From assembly GCA_951640165.1 (NCBI GenBank), contig OX621240.1, forward strand, positions 8,010,713 through 8,074,712: a stretch of DNA of 64,000 nt, given 5' to 3'. Below the pieces are notes generated by a model. The model was not told the origin of the DNA. It made no database searches and was given only the letters and a program-made list of their open reading frames with translations. Made by a program: the position numbers and the translations under genes. The first letter of the stretch is position 1, and every line of letters starts with the position of its first letter. Origin of the DNA: Pseudoips prasinana (taxonomy: Eukaryota; Arthropoda; Insecta; Lepidoptera; Nolidae). This document shows positions 30,487 through 42,400 of the stretch, one piece after another.

Positions 30487-33400
30487 GTAAGACCTAATCT
30501 ATTTGTTTACGCAACTATTCTGTACCTATTATTGTATATGTATGTTGTTCAGTTATAGAGACTCAATATTGCTTATAATTAGTATAATAACTATTTAGTA
30601 CAGTGACTTATGTACACTCAGAATAGGTTCTTCTAAATATAATTTTGAATTTACAGATATGGATTGGTTCGAAACATCATATCATTTTCATCAGAAAAAG
30701 TGTTATTGTCAGGTGTTGCTTATACAATAACACTAGTCTACATCGTCTGCTTGATTCTCACATATTTACTGGGTGAATCAGTCCAAGCCCATGCATATTT
30801 ATTATGGGAAGCATTTTTCTTATTTGTTATATTGTTGGTGAATTTTTTGGTAGCATTCAACGAAGAATATTTATACAGGAATGAAATACCTCACAGAGTG
30901 ACGAAAGTCTTAGGTGAGTATAAAAACACCAGTTATAATGAGGAAATAATGTAATTTATTCAACACTTGGGTATTCAATTGTATTTGACAATAACTTGAT
31001 ACAAGCTAGCTAAATATCATTGCTGTTATAAAATAAATTTTATTAATGTTTTAATACTATCAATGCAATGTGTACCTAAATATCTATCTTACTAGAAATA
31101 ATAATGTATACAACTATAATACTACAAACATGTTCTGACTATTTACAAGCGCTTTTTTAAAGTCTACATGAATAAAAACCTTTTTTATTTTATTTAACAT
31201 AGTAGCAGTAAAGACTGGTCTTATTACATAAAATATTGAGAGGTCCTTAAATAAATTATGGTCACATAAATCTTACCTAATACTAGCTAAAAAAAGGACC
31301 TAAACAATCCTAAAAATTCTTTGAAGCAGTTACATTTAAATTCAACCCTACTAGGTTTCAGTGGTAAGATCAATAATTGGGTATTGAAAAATTAAATTGT
31401 ATGTTAAAATTTAAGTTAAATAAACATATATATATATATATATATATATATCTATATATATAAAAATCAATGCCACTTTTCATTGTAATGTTATAACTCA
31501 ACAACGCCTTCACCGATTTGGCTAATTTTGGTCTTGAATTATTCGTGGAAGTCCAGGGAAGGTTTGTACGTAGAGAAAATTTAAAAAAAGCCTTGAAAAA
31601 GTGTAAAATCAACATCTTTTAGCAATTTAAAATATTTTTTGTTTCAATAAATGAACTTAATAATATTTTTTTTATTACTATGCCTTATACGTAGTGAAGC
31701 ACGTACAGGGCCGCTAGTATATATATATATATATATGAGTAATCCACTCCAAATAGCTATATGTATGTACTTTAATTTTTGAATATTGCATTTATATCAA
31801 AAATATTTAGTAATGGCATTTTGAGATGAATCATGTTATATTTTCCAGGAGCTCCACTTTAACTATAAGTAAAAGTCGAACGCTCTTTATTGTACACCAT
31901 AACTTATAGTTACAGGGGTTTGGGTAAAGTTGGCTTCATACTAAACTTGAGCGACGAAAAGCTGTTATGAGTGCATTTCTCTAAACCAAATTGGAACTGA
32001 GATATTGGGTATCATATTGTTCACTCTTTTGCGTGGTGTCTGCCATATTTTTTAATAATTCCAAGTAAAATAATTCAAATACAATGACATAGCGAAAGTG
32101 ACCTTAGGCTGCTGTTCACACATAATGTCTATTATATGTTACATGGTATTGGGCAGGTATCAAAGTAATCCGACTCAGCTGGCACAACTCTTAGTACCAT
32201 TATACAACATGACATTATGTACCAAATGGATCCAATAATAGAATGCAATAAAGTGTAATAATAAACACCACTAGTCCATGCAAATTTACCCAAACCCTTT
32301 TACGGTACATACAATAGGTTGAAAGCGCATATACGCTTCTGTGATTTCTACCAGACAACCAGGACTACACCTTTATTAGAGTCAATAGTCTATTTAATTA
32401 ACGTTTACATACAAATATTTCCTTGACATCTTTTACGCTGGGTGAGGTTTTCTGTTACCATGTAAATGAAGCTTAAAGGTTGTACATTAACTTCTCATTC
32501 TAACTTTAACAGAAACTCTAGATACAGCTATTCAAAACTCAAAATGGAATGAGAGCCACTACCCACATCTATGTGCTCCCTACTCGCCATGTGTTATTTT
32601 GCAATGGACATACAGAGACTGTAAGTATAATTCTGAGGTTTTTTAATCCATTGAAGAGAATGTTTTCAGTTGACTGCACATGTGGTGCAGCGGTTAAGAC
32701 AGTCGCCTCGCAACTTGGTGTCCCGGGTTCGATTTCCGTGCAGGACATCTATTTGTGTGACTCATAAATAGTGGTCCTGAGCCTAGATGTACTTTGTGTC
32801 CGATAATTATATCTTTATAAAGTACCCTGCAACACAGAGATTCAATTCTTCTGACTTCTTACTTGGGCAATAGAATTCAGAAGGTCGAAATAAACGGTAA
32901 AATATCTCCGGGATCTCCAGTGGTAATGGGCGTCCCACAGGATCCATTCTTGGCCCATTTTTGTTTTTAATTTATATAAATAACTTACCTTACTATTTAA
33001 GGGATAAGCATGAGATTGTGTTGTTTGCAGATGATACTTCCCTGACTTTCAAAATAAACCGACAATTAAGCAATTTTGAAGATGTTAATGATGCAATCTC
33101 TAAAGTTGTTCATTGGTTTAATGCCAATAATCTTGTGCTTAATGATAAGAAAACTAAAGTCATAAAATTCACTACACCGAATGTGAAACAGGCGACAACC
33201 AATGTACAACTTAATGGAGCTAGGTTGGACCCTGTTGAATCAACTGTGTTCTTGGGTATCACTATTGACTCAAAGCTACAATGGAGCCCACAAATAGAAA
33301 AACTGTCCGGCAAATTAAGTTCTGCAGCATATGCAGTGAAAACTATTAGACGGCTGACTGATGTTGACACAGCTAGAATGGTTTATTTCAGTTATTTTCA

Positions 33401-36400
33401 TAGTGTAATGTCCTATGGAATTCTTCTCTGGGGTAGCTCTGCTGACATTAACACCATATTTGTATTGGAAAAAAGAGCTGTAAGAGCTATCTATAATCTT
33501 GGACCGAGAGTGTCTCTAAGAGAAAAGTTCAAAGAGGTCAACATTCTAACTGTATCATCTCAGTATATATATGAAAACTTACTATATGTGCATAAAAATA
33601 TTGATTCCTTCTGTAAAAGGAGCGATACACATAATGTAAATACTAGATATAAGAATAATCTCATATTGCATACTACCCGTCTCCACAAAATAAGTAACTC
33701 TTTTATGCGGCAATGTATAAGATTCTATAACAAACTTCCCAATGATATTAGAGAATTGTCTACGAATAAGTTTAAAAGAATTATTAAAGCCAAATTGTGT
33801 AGCAAGGCATATTACAAAATTTCTGATCATTTAAATGATAAAAGTGCTTGGGATTGAGTTGTTCTGAGTCAACACAAATGATTATAATTAATCTTAAGTA
33901 TATTTTATTTTAAAAAAAGGATTCCTACTGAGTTTTCTGGCAGTGTTTCTCAGTAGCTGCCACGTCATGCACTGCACGGTAGGGAAAAAAAATATGACGA
34001 TTCCACATAAATGTAAATTTTTTATGGAATAAATGAATTTGAATCTTTGAAGTAAGGTCAAAATTTCTACTCCGAAAGTTTCTGTAGCCTGGATGCAGGT
34101 ATTGGGTGTTATTACAGCCCTTTGCCTTGGATGCTCACAAAGTAAAGCGCATTTACCAGTTTATATTATCTACGAATGGTGCGCATAATCTCTTTGGGTT
34201 CTCCCATTGAATGAGGAAGAATATACAGATATCATGGCCGTAATTGAGCGACTAACAAACAGACTAAGTTACCATTCATCTTGAGCAGTGGTTTTTGTAT
34301 AGTTAAAATTAGGGTCTGGACAAGATAGTCGACACTATACTGCTTTCACCTATTTCCGAGCCATTCCCTGTAGCCTTCAGGAAATGGCTATTGAGTTTGA
34401 GGTTTATTTGCCAAATAATATGAATGTAACTTTCAGCAACAATTGTTAATCTTCCTTGGGCTCTGTTAGTGAAAGGAGATGTTATAGTTCTAAGGCCCGG
34501 CCAAGAAGTGCCAGGCCACTGTCGAGGCTTACAACCCGAAGACTCTGAGTTGTTTTTTGGACAAATCTTCCAACCTAGCACACCAGTAAGTACAAATGAT
34601 CTTTATATTCCAAAAAGTATACCTACAGTTACAACCAAAACTGATACTAGTTAAATATATGCCTTAGGCTCTACACAGACGGACTGCAGTTCAAGCAGTT
34701 CAAGTGCAGTTTGAATGCTGTTGACACGACTGCAATAGAACTGCAAAACCATACGCGCAGTCCGATTGCAGTTCAATTGCAGTCAGCGTGCAGTTGCAGT
34801 TGAAATGCGGTCCGTCTGTCTAGAGCCTTATGCGAGACACAATTATTGAAATAATAAGTCTTTTGACAAATACATATTAAATTTATTATTCACAAATGCC
34901 TTTCGCAAAAAAAAATTACAGCTTTTTTTTTATGATGTATTTTTGCGAAGAATCAGACTATTGGTAGACAACAAGTGTACTGCAACATGTCTCGTGCATT
35001 GAGAGTATATTTAGATGGTCTAAGTTAGTTCCACATCTGGACATATTTTATATCATTGGATTAATTAAAATCGTAGTTTATAATTTTTTATAATAATAAA
35101 AATGTATAAACTAATTTCATATTTCTAGCATTTATATTTATTTTTCTATTTCATACATATGTATTCTTATATAGCTTTTAATCAATTACCCACATATGAT
35201 TGAAAATGGATTAACTGTTAATTATTGAACGCTGGAATTTACAATTGATTAATTATTAATTGAAACTATGGCAAGTCCTGAGTCACGACATATTAGTATT
35301 GTCCAAGACTGCCATTTCCTTCATAAATAATTAAGTCCATAAAAATTCGATGTTTCCAGAAAAAAGACAACTTCAGTATACCGCGTATCCGCACTCCGCA
35401 TCAGAACAAGGCGTACCGAATGTTGGAGACGCCATGCTTGAAGAACTTAAAGCTGGCACTGGAACAAGCCACCATCAGGCCAGTTACTGTGTTTGAAAAG
35501 CAAAGGTATTTGGTAAGCATCTATTTTTTTCACAAAATATACATTATTAAATCCTGATCCAACCTATGAAATGATCCGAATCAGAACACTGGTATTGATT
35601 ATAACTCTATAAAGCTTTTGTGCAAGTCTAATATCATTGGGATTACGACTCACATAATACCATATGTACGTATATTATTGGGACAGTTGACCTTGGGGCT
35701 TTGCAGACTTTCCCGTCATTTCATGCTTATTTGGTGGCAACTGGAAATAAAAAAAAAAATGTGTGCCGTCACGGGACGCCTGGCAGATGTGAAACATCGA
35801 CATTATTTTGTAAAAGTAATATCTATGCAGAAAAGAACATATTGTGATAGGAACTAAATATGTCATAATGATAAAATAAAAAGTCGATTGCGCATGCGTC
35901 ACGGCATGCGTCGCCACGCCAGAAATCTGTTTTACGTGCGGCTATAGATGTTTCGCATCAATAGTTTAGATTTGGTCCCTTCAGCAGTAAGTGGGTTATT
36001 TGGCAAGGGATCCGGGAAATATATAAAAAAGATAATTTCAGGATACCATACCTGTAAAACACAAACAACCTCATAGGACTACATAGCTAACACCACAAGC
36101 AACAATTTTAGTTCTACAACTTGATAATTTGTTAGATTTTATTTTCGTATAAAAATAATTATTAATTTATTTATTCCGCTGCATGTTTATTACTCTACGC
36201 ATATCACTCAGAACGTAAATATATACTTAGGAGGGCGCGAGGAAAGGGTACAACTCTGTAGTAATAATTATAATAATCCGTGTAAAATTATTAATTTTTC
36301 ATGTATTGAGTCATGTTCGAACTCGTAGAACACAAGTTGTTGTTTATGGTGTTGCTAACTAGTCATCCGTGTTTGATGGTGTTTTACAAATAATACTGAC

Positions 36401-39400
36401 ATTGAAATGTGTATTAAAGGAGATCCCAGTTTTGGATATCCCTACCCCTTCAAACGCCAAAAACATTTAAACCCAAGCATACGAAAATGGTAACTTAATT
36501 TAATAATAATGCAAGGCAAAGTTTTCCTCTCGTAATGTCTCTAGTCTGGATTGTCAAATACATCCATAGGTGCACCTACAAAGTGTCCGGTATAATACTT
36601 TGGTGAGACTTATACTTTGTAAAATGTTATTGCCATTTGATAACCCTGTCACTTAGTAAATACATGTTATTTTAAGTGCACGGTCAAAATAATTTAAGAC
36701 ATACTGTTTCCGCCATTTTACCTCTAGTTGTGATTGTCAAATACATCCTTATATGTACTTTGCTTTATCCTCCCCCGTAGGTGATAGCGTGATAATATGT
36801 AGCCTATATGTTGACCCGACCTCTTAGTAATATTCTTGAAAAATTTGAAGTAAATCCATGCCGTACTTTATTGAGTTTAGCCCGGACATACGAGTACATA
36901 CAGACAAACAGACAAGAATTCTTAAAACTATATTTTTGGTTTCGATGTCGATTAAAGATCACGCCCTAAGTATCAATAAAAAAAATATTCTATGTACAGT
37001 TTTGACTTTCCTACGATTTTATTATACCTATGTATAGATAAACGTCGTAAAGAGCTAATGCTATTGCCATTTGATTATATTCCCTGTAACTTAGGAAATA
37101 CATGTTATTTTCAGTGCACCGTCAAAATAATGGAAGGCATAGTGCTGCCGCTTGTCATATCTCTAGTCGTGATCGCCAGTTTCGTCCGCCACGTGTACCA
37201 CCTGCCCGGCGTAACGCACTGGACCGAGATATACTTCCTCCAGACCATTGCTGCGTCATTGCCACTGCTACAGATTATATTTCCTATTGCATGGATAACG
37301 CTGAATTGCTACGGTTTGGCGAGGTAAGATAATAAGTAATTTTACTTCGAAAAAACTTAGGAGGAACTAACTAAAGGCTTTTTTGGCTTTCTTGTGTATA
37401 AATGACGTCATTAGTTTTCGAAGTTATACTTCTTTTGGCGCGATGGAGAAAAATGATGAGAGTGAATTTTTACGATGCGCGCGCACACCGACACCTAAAT
37501 TTAACAGCATGAACTTAGTTCTAGATGAGAGTGAATTTTTACGATGCGCGCGCACACCGACACCTAAATTTAACAGCATGAAGTTAGTTCTAGATGAGAG
37601 TGAATTTTTACGATGCGCGCGCACACCGACACCTAAATTTAACAGCATGAACTTAGTTCTAGATGAGAGTGAATTTTTACGATGCGCGCGCACACCGACA
37701 CCTAAATTTAACAGCATGAACTTAGTTCTAGATGAGAGTGAATTTTTACGATGCGCGCGCACACCGACACCTAAATTTAACAGCATGAAGTTAGTTCTAG
37801 ATGAGAGTGAATTTTTACGATGCGCGCGCACACCGACACCTAAATTTAACAGCATGAAGTTAGTTCTAGATGAGAGTGAATTTTTACGATGCGCGCGCAC
37901 ACCGACACCTAAATTTAACAGCATGAACTTAGTTCTAGATGAGAGTGAATTTTTACGATGCGCGCGCACACCGACACCTAAATTTAACAGCATGAACTTA
38001 GTTCTAGATGAGAGTGAATTTTTACGATGCGCGCGCACACCGACACCTAAATTTAACAGCATGAAGTTAGTTCTAGATGAGAGTGAATTTTTACGATGCG
38101 CGCGCACACCGACACCTAAATTTAACAGCATGAAGTTAGTTCTAGATGAGAGTGAATTTTTACGATGCGCGCGCACACCGACACCTAAATTTAACAGCAT
38201 GAAGTTAGTTCTAGATGAGAGTGAATTTTTACGATGCGCGCGCACACCGACACCTAAATTTAACAGCATGAACTTAGTTCTAGATGAGAGTGAATTTTTA
38301 CGATGCGCGCGCACACCGACACCTAAATTTAACAGCATGAAGTTAGTTCTAGATGAGAGTGAATTTTTACGATGCGCGCGCACACCGACACCTAAATTTA
38401 ACAGCATGAACTTAGTTCTAGATGAGAGTGAATTTTTACGATGCGCGCGCACACCGACACCTAAATTTAACAGCATGAACTTAGTTCTAGATGAGAGTGA
38501 ATTTTTACGATGCGCGCGCACACCGACACCTAAATTTAACAGCATGAAGTTAGTTCTAGATGAGAGTGAATTTTTACGATGCGCGCGCACACCGACACCT
38601 AAATTTAACAGCATGAAGTTAGTTCTAGATGAGAGTGAATTTTTACGATGCGCGCGCACACCGACACCTAAATTTAACAGCATGAACTTAGTTCTAGATG
38701 AGAGTGAATTTTTACGATGCGCGCGCACACCGACACCTAAATTTAACAGCATGAACTTAGTTCTAGATGAGAGTGAATTTTTACGATGCGCGCGCACACC
38801 GACACCTAAATTTAACAGCATGAAGTTAGTTCTAGATGAGAGTGAATTTTTACGATGCGCGCGCACACCGACACCTAAATTTAACAGCATGAAGTTAGTT
38901 CTAGATGAGAGTGAATTTTTACGATGCGCGCGCACACCGACACCTAAATTTAACAGCATGAAGTTAGTTCTAGATGAGAGTGAATTTTTACGATGCGCGC
39001 GCACACCGACACCTAAATTTAACAGCATGAACTTAGTTCTAGATGAGAGTGAATTTTTACGATGCGCGCGCACACCGACACCTAAATTTAACAGCATGAA
39101 GTTAGTTCTAGATGAGAGTGAATTTTTACGATGCGCGCGCACACCGACACCTAAATTTAACAGCATGAACTTAGTTCTAGATGAGAGTGAATTTTTACGA
39201 TGCGCGCGCACACCGACACTTAAATTTAACAGCATGAAGTTAGTTCTAGATGAGAGTGAATTTTTACGATGCGCGCGCACACCGACACCTAAATTTAACA
39301 GCATGAAGTTAGTTCTAGATGAGAGTGAATTTTTACGATGCGCGCGCACACTGACACCTAAATTTAACAGCATGAAGTTAGTTCTAGATGAGAGTGAATT

Positions 39401-42400
39401 TTTACGATGCGCGCGCACACCGACACCTAAATTTAACAGCATGAAGTTAGTTCTAGATGAGAGTGAATTTTTACGATGCGCGCGCACACCGACACCTAAA
39501 TTTAACAGCATGAAGTTAGTTCTAGATGAGAGTGAATTTTTACGATGCGCGCGCACACCGACACCTAAATTTAACAGCATGAAGTTAGTTCTAGGTGGTA
39601 TGAAAATTGCTAACTATGTTCAAGTTGTATATTCTAGTATTTTTATTTAAATAAAATCTTTTTGATTAATTTTATTATTTATCGTTAATCACTACTGCAT
39701 TTTAGTAATTTTTTTTCCATACGCCAAAGAAGTATAACTTCTAACGCGTGTACATAAGTACACACACTCTTTTTTTTTTAAATAAAGACCTTCTCATCAT
39801 CACAGCCTGATATCGTCCACTGGACATATACCTCCCCCAAAGGTTTATATAATGTGGCCATTTGGAGGGGTTTGCCGTAGTTACCGCGCTTTGCATGCGA
39901 GTTGGTGGCCGCAGTTAGGTGGTAGCTACATAGGTGATGCTGCTGCCCGACTACCTGCTATATCACTTAGTAGCCTTTTACGACAGCCACAGGATGGTAT
40001 GGGGTGATCCTTTTTTTCTTTATAGGTTGGAAACTACTAATATACATATATATCACGGCTAATTGAGACCTACCTAATACGATTTGTTAACTACGTTGGG
40101 ACTTACAGCCTGATAAATCCGGTTCAAATCCTGTCGGTAATATAAGTTTATTATTCTCAGTATAAAGGAATGACTTTTTTACAAAAAAACATATAGTTAT
40201 ATAATTATTACTAAAAAGTTGTGAAGAGTTTTGTTGCATTGGTTTCAAACATTTACTACTTTTTGGTATATTTTACACAAAGCCTATTGACCTTTTTACA
40301 TATTCTATAAATAAAACACCAGTTAAATACCACGTCGCCTTATTTTGTCCTCCAGATTCAAACTGCTATCAGAAATTCGACAAAAGTACGTCCGTCCAAA
40401 GTCGTGTTCTATATCAGAAGAGACCAGTGACCCTCTGATTCAGGCCATGAGCGTGTCGAACCTTCAGCCAGAGAGCCTCAAGTCTTTGGGAAAGACATTC
40501 TTCAACATACTATTGGGAAGGGAAGATATGGTCTGTAGGACTGCGAATATCGTTCACGTTTTGGGCTCCCTCTCGGTAAGTGTCTGCATTTCTCTGATTT
40601 TTTGAACTAATACAGCAATTTTTTTCCATGTATGACCCTTTGTTTGCACCCTCTCGTGTATTTCCACGTCAATAAACGCCCAGAGTCGAGGTTCGAACCC
40701 CAAAGAGTGTGCCTTCTGGTGTGGGTAGTCTATTTGCTAGATGACTTAAGCCCACGCTCGCCTCTATTGTCCGGTGAAGCAGTGAAAGCCTCCTAGACTT
40801 ACAGTAAACATCATGTTAGAAAATAAACTACTAAGTTTATGTGAATAATTAAAAATGAAAAGGTTTTTGTTCCATCAATATTGTAACAACTTACAAAATC
40901 TTATTTTTTTATCTCGGATTTATCGAACAATTTAAATCGGATTCCGAGAGATTCCTTAATTCCAAACCAAATTCATTGTTTATTTATTTTTTCGAGGAGA
41001 TTAATTTTAATTATTTTTTCCTTCTAGGCTCTAACCTGCGTTGACAAGAAAGGTATTCTCTCGTGGCCGAACCCGACTGCTGAAAAAGTGTTCTTTCTAC
41101 GAAACTCTAGCCCTTCGTCACACACCTCCAGCAAGACTAGTCTGGTGGGTTCTATGGGACACGGTAGCGACGAGCCTCTAGACGCCGCAGCTGATGGGAA
41201 ACAGGGAACGGAACCTTCTACCATTGCTGAGGCAAGTGTTTTCAATTGAAATTCACTGATTCTTTTGAGAAATTCATTCTCCTATAGGTATCTAAATCTA
41301 ATTTAGTTCCCTATACTTACCTTGTTCGGTGGTTACTGCCATCTCATCCCGTGGGGAGCGAATATCTCCCATGGAACGGGCAGCGGCGTAAGTCTTGTCT
41401 ACTATGACCATCATACTGCGATCGCCAACCCGTCAGCCAAACTTGGCGATTATGGCATATCCCCCAAATCATAGACACACACCGTTGTAGAAATCTTTTG
41501 GGGAAGCTTTTGTCCGGCTGTGGATCATTCGGCTGACATGGTGATGATGATGGAGATGCATGAGATTATATGGTGGCTTTGTGCAACTGTTGGTCTACAT
41601 AAAGACGCGAGCTGCTGGACCGGTGAAAATCGAAGAGGGCATTTCATCGATACAATCCTGGCTTAAGTAAGATTGAAATGAGGAAGTCTAATCAGCACTT
41701 GGGTATTAACATACACTTCTTCTTGTCAAGCTCACAAAGTCACAATGCAGTAATAAAGTCTAAAGTCGCATACCATCAGGTTCTGGATCTAACCCACGAC
41801 CAAAACGCTCCATTCTGCGTGGAGTTCGACGACCAGCGTTGGAGACAACACCTCGCCCGACTCAAGCCGCTGGGCTTGGCGGCGTTGCTCAACACATGCG
41901 CTCCCACGCCGCGACACACATACGCTCACTTTTGTGCACACCTTACCTGCGAGGCACAGTACAGGTAAGACTTACTATTAGGTCTAAATATCATTTTAAG
42001 ACAGGCCATCGCAATTACTGATAGTAATTATTTCGCAATTACTTCTAAAAAAAGACTTTGTTTGTAATTGTTGTTCTCATTGAGATTATCTAACTTTAAA
42101 ACACATAAAACATGGGGTTCGGTGGAAGGATGGATCAGAAAAGAGACCTTGAGGAACTCCTGATGTTGCCATAATGATTACTAATTACATATTGTATTTT
42201 TATACTAATAAACAATACAACAAACAATAAACTAGTTTATTAAGTAAAATAGGGCAAGATCCGATCCGATACCAAATGTTTTACAATAACAATCTTGTGA
42301 TTTACTCAGCCAAACGCCTTCCCAAAGTCAGAATAAAACTCAATGTTAAAACCTGCATGTTCCAGTGAAGACTTGGTGCCCGTGACAAATAGACGCTGTC

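Noticed and set aside
37455..39593. CRISPR array
   Set aside because: The units are contiguous with no spacers, and the genome is clearly animal.
37383..39650. 755-codon ORF (and 718-codon reverse ORF) as a repetitive protein gene
   Set aside because: Both follow from a stop-free 69-bp unit repeated 31 times inside a transposable element; the single-unit copy at 44514 has no such ORF and there is no independent start or homology.
41678..41968. Separate 96-codon gene starting at 41678
   Set aside because: It is the in-frame upstream extension of TMEM94 exon 9; the ATG is intronic.
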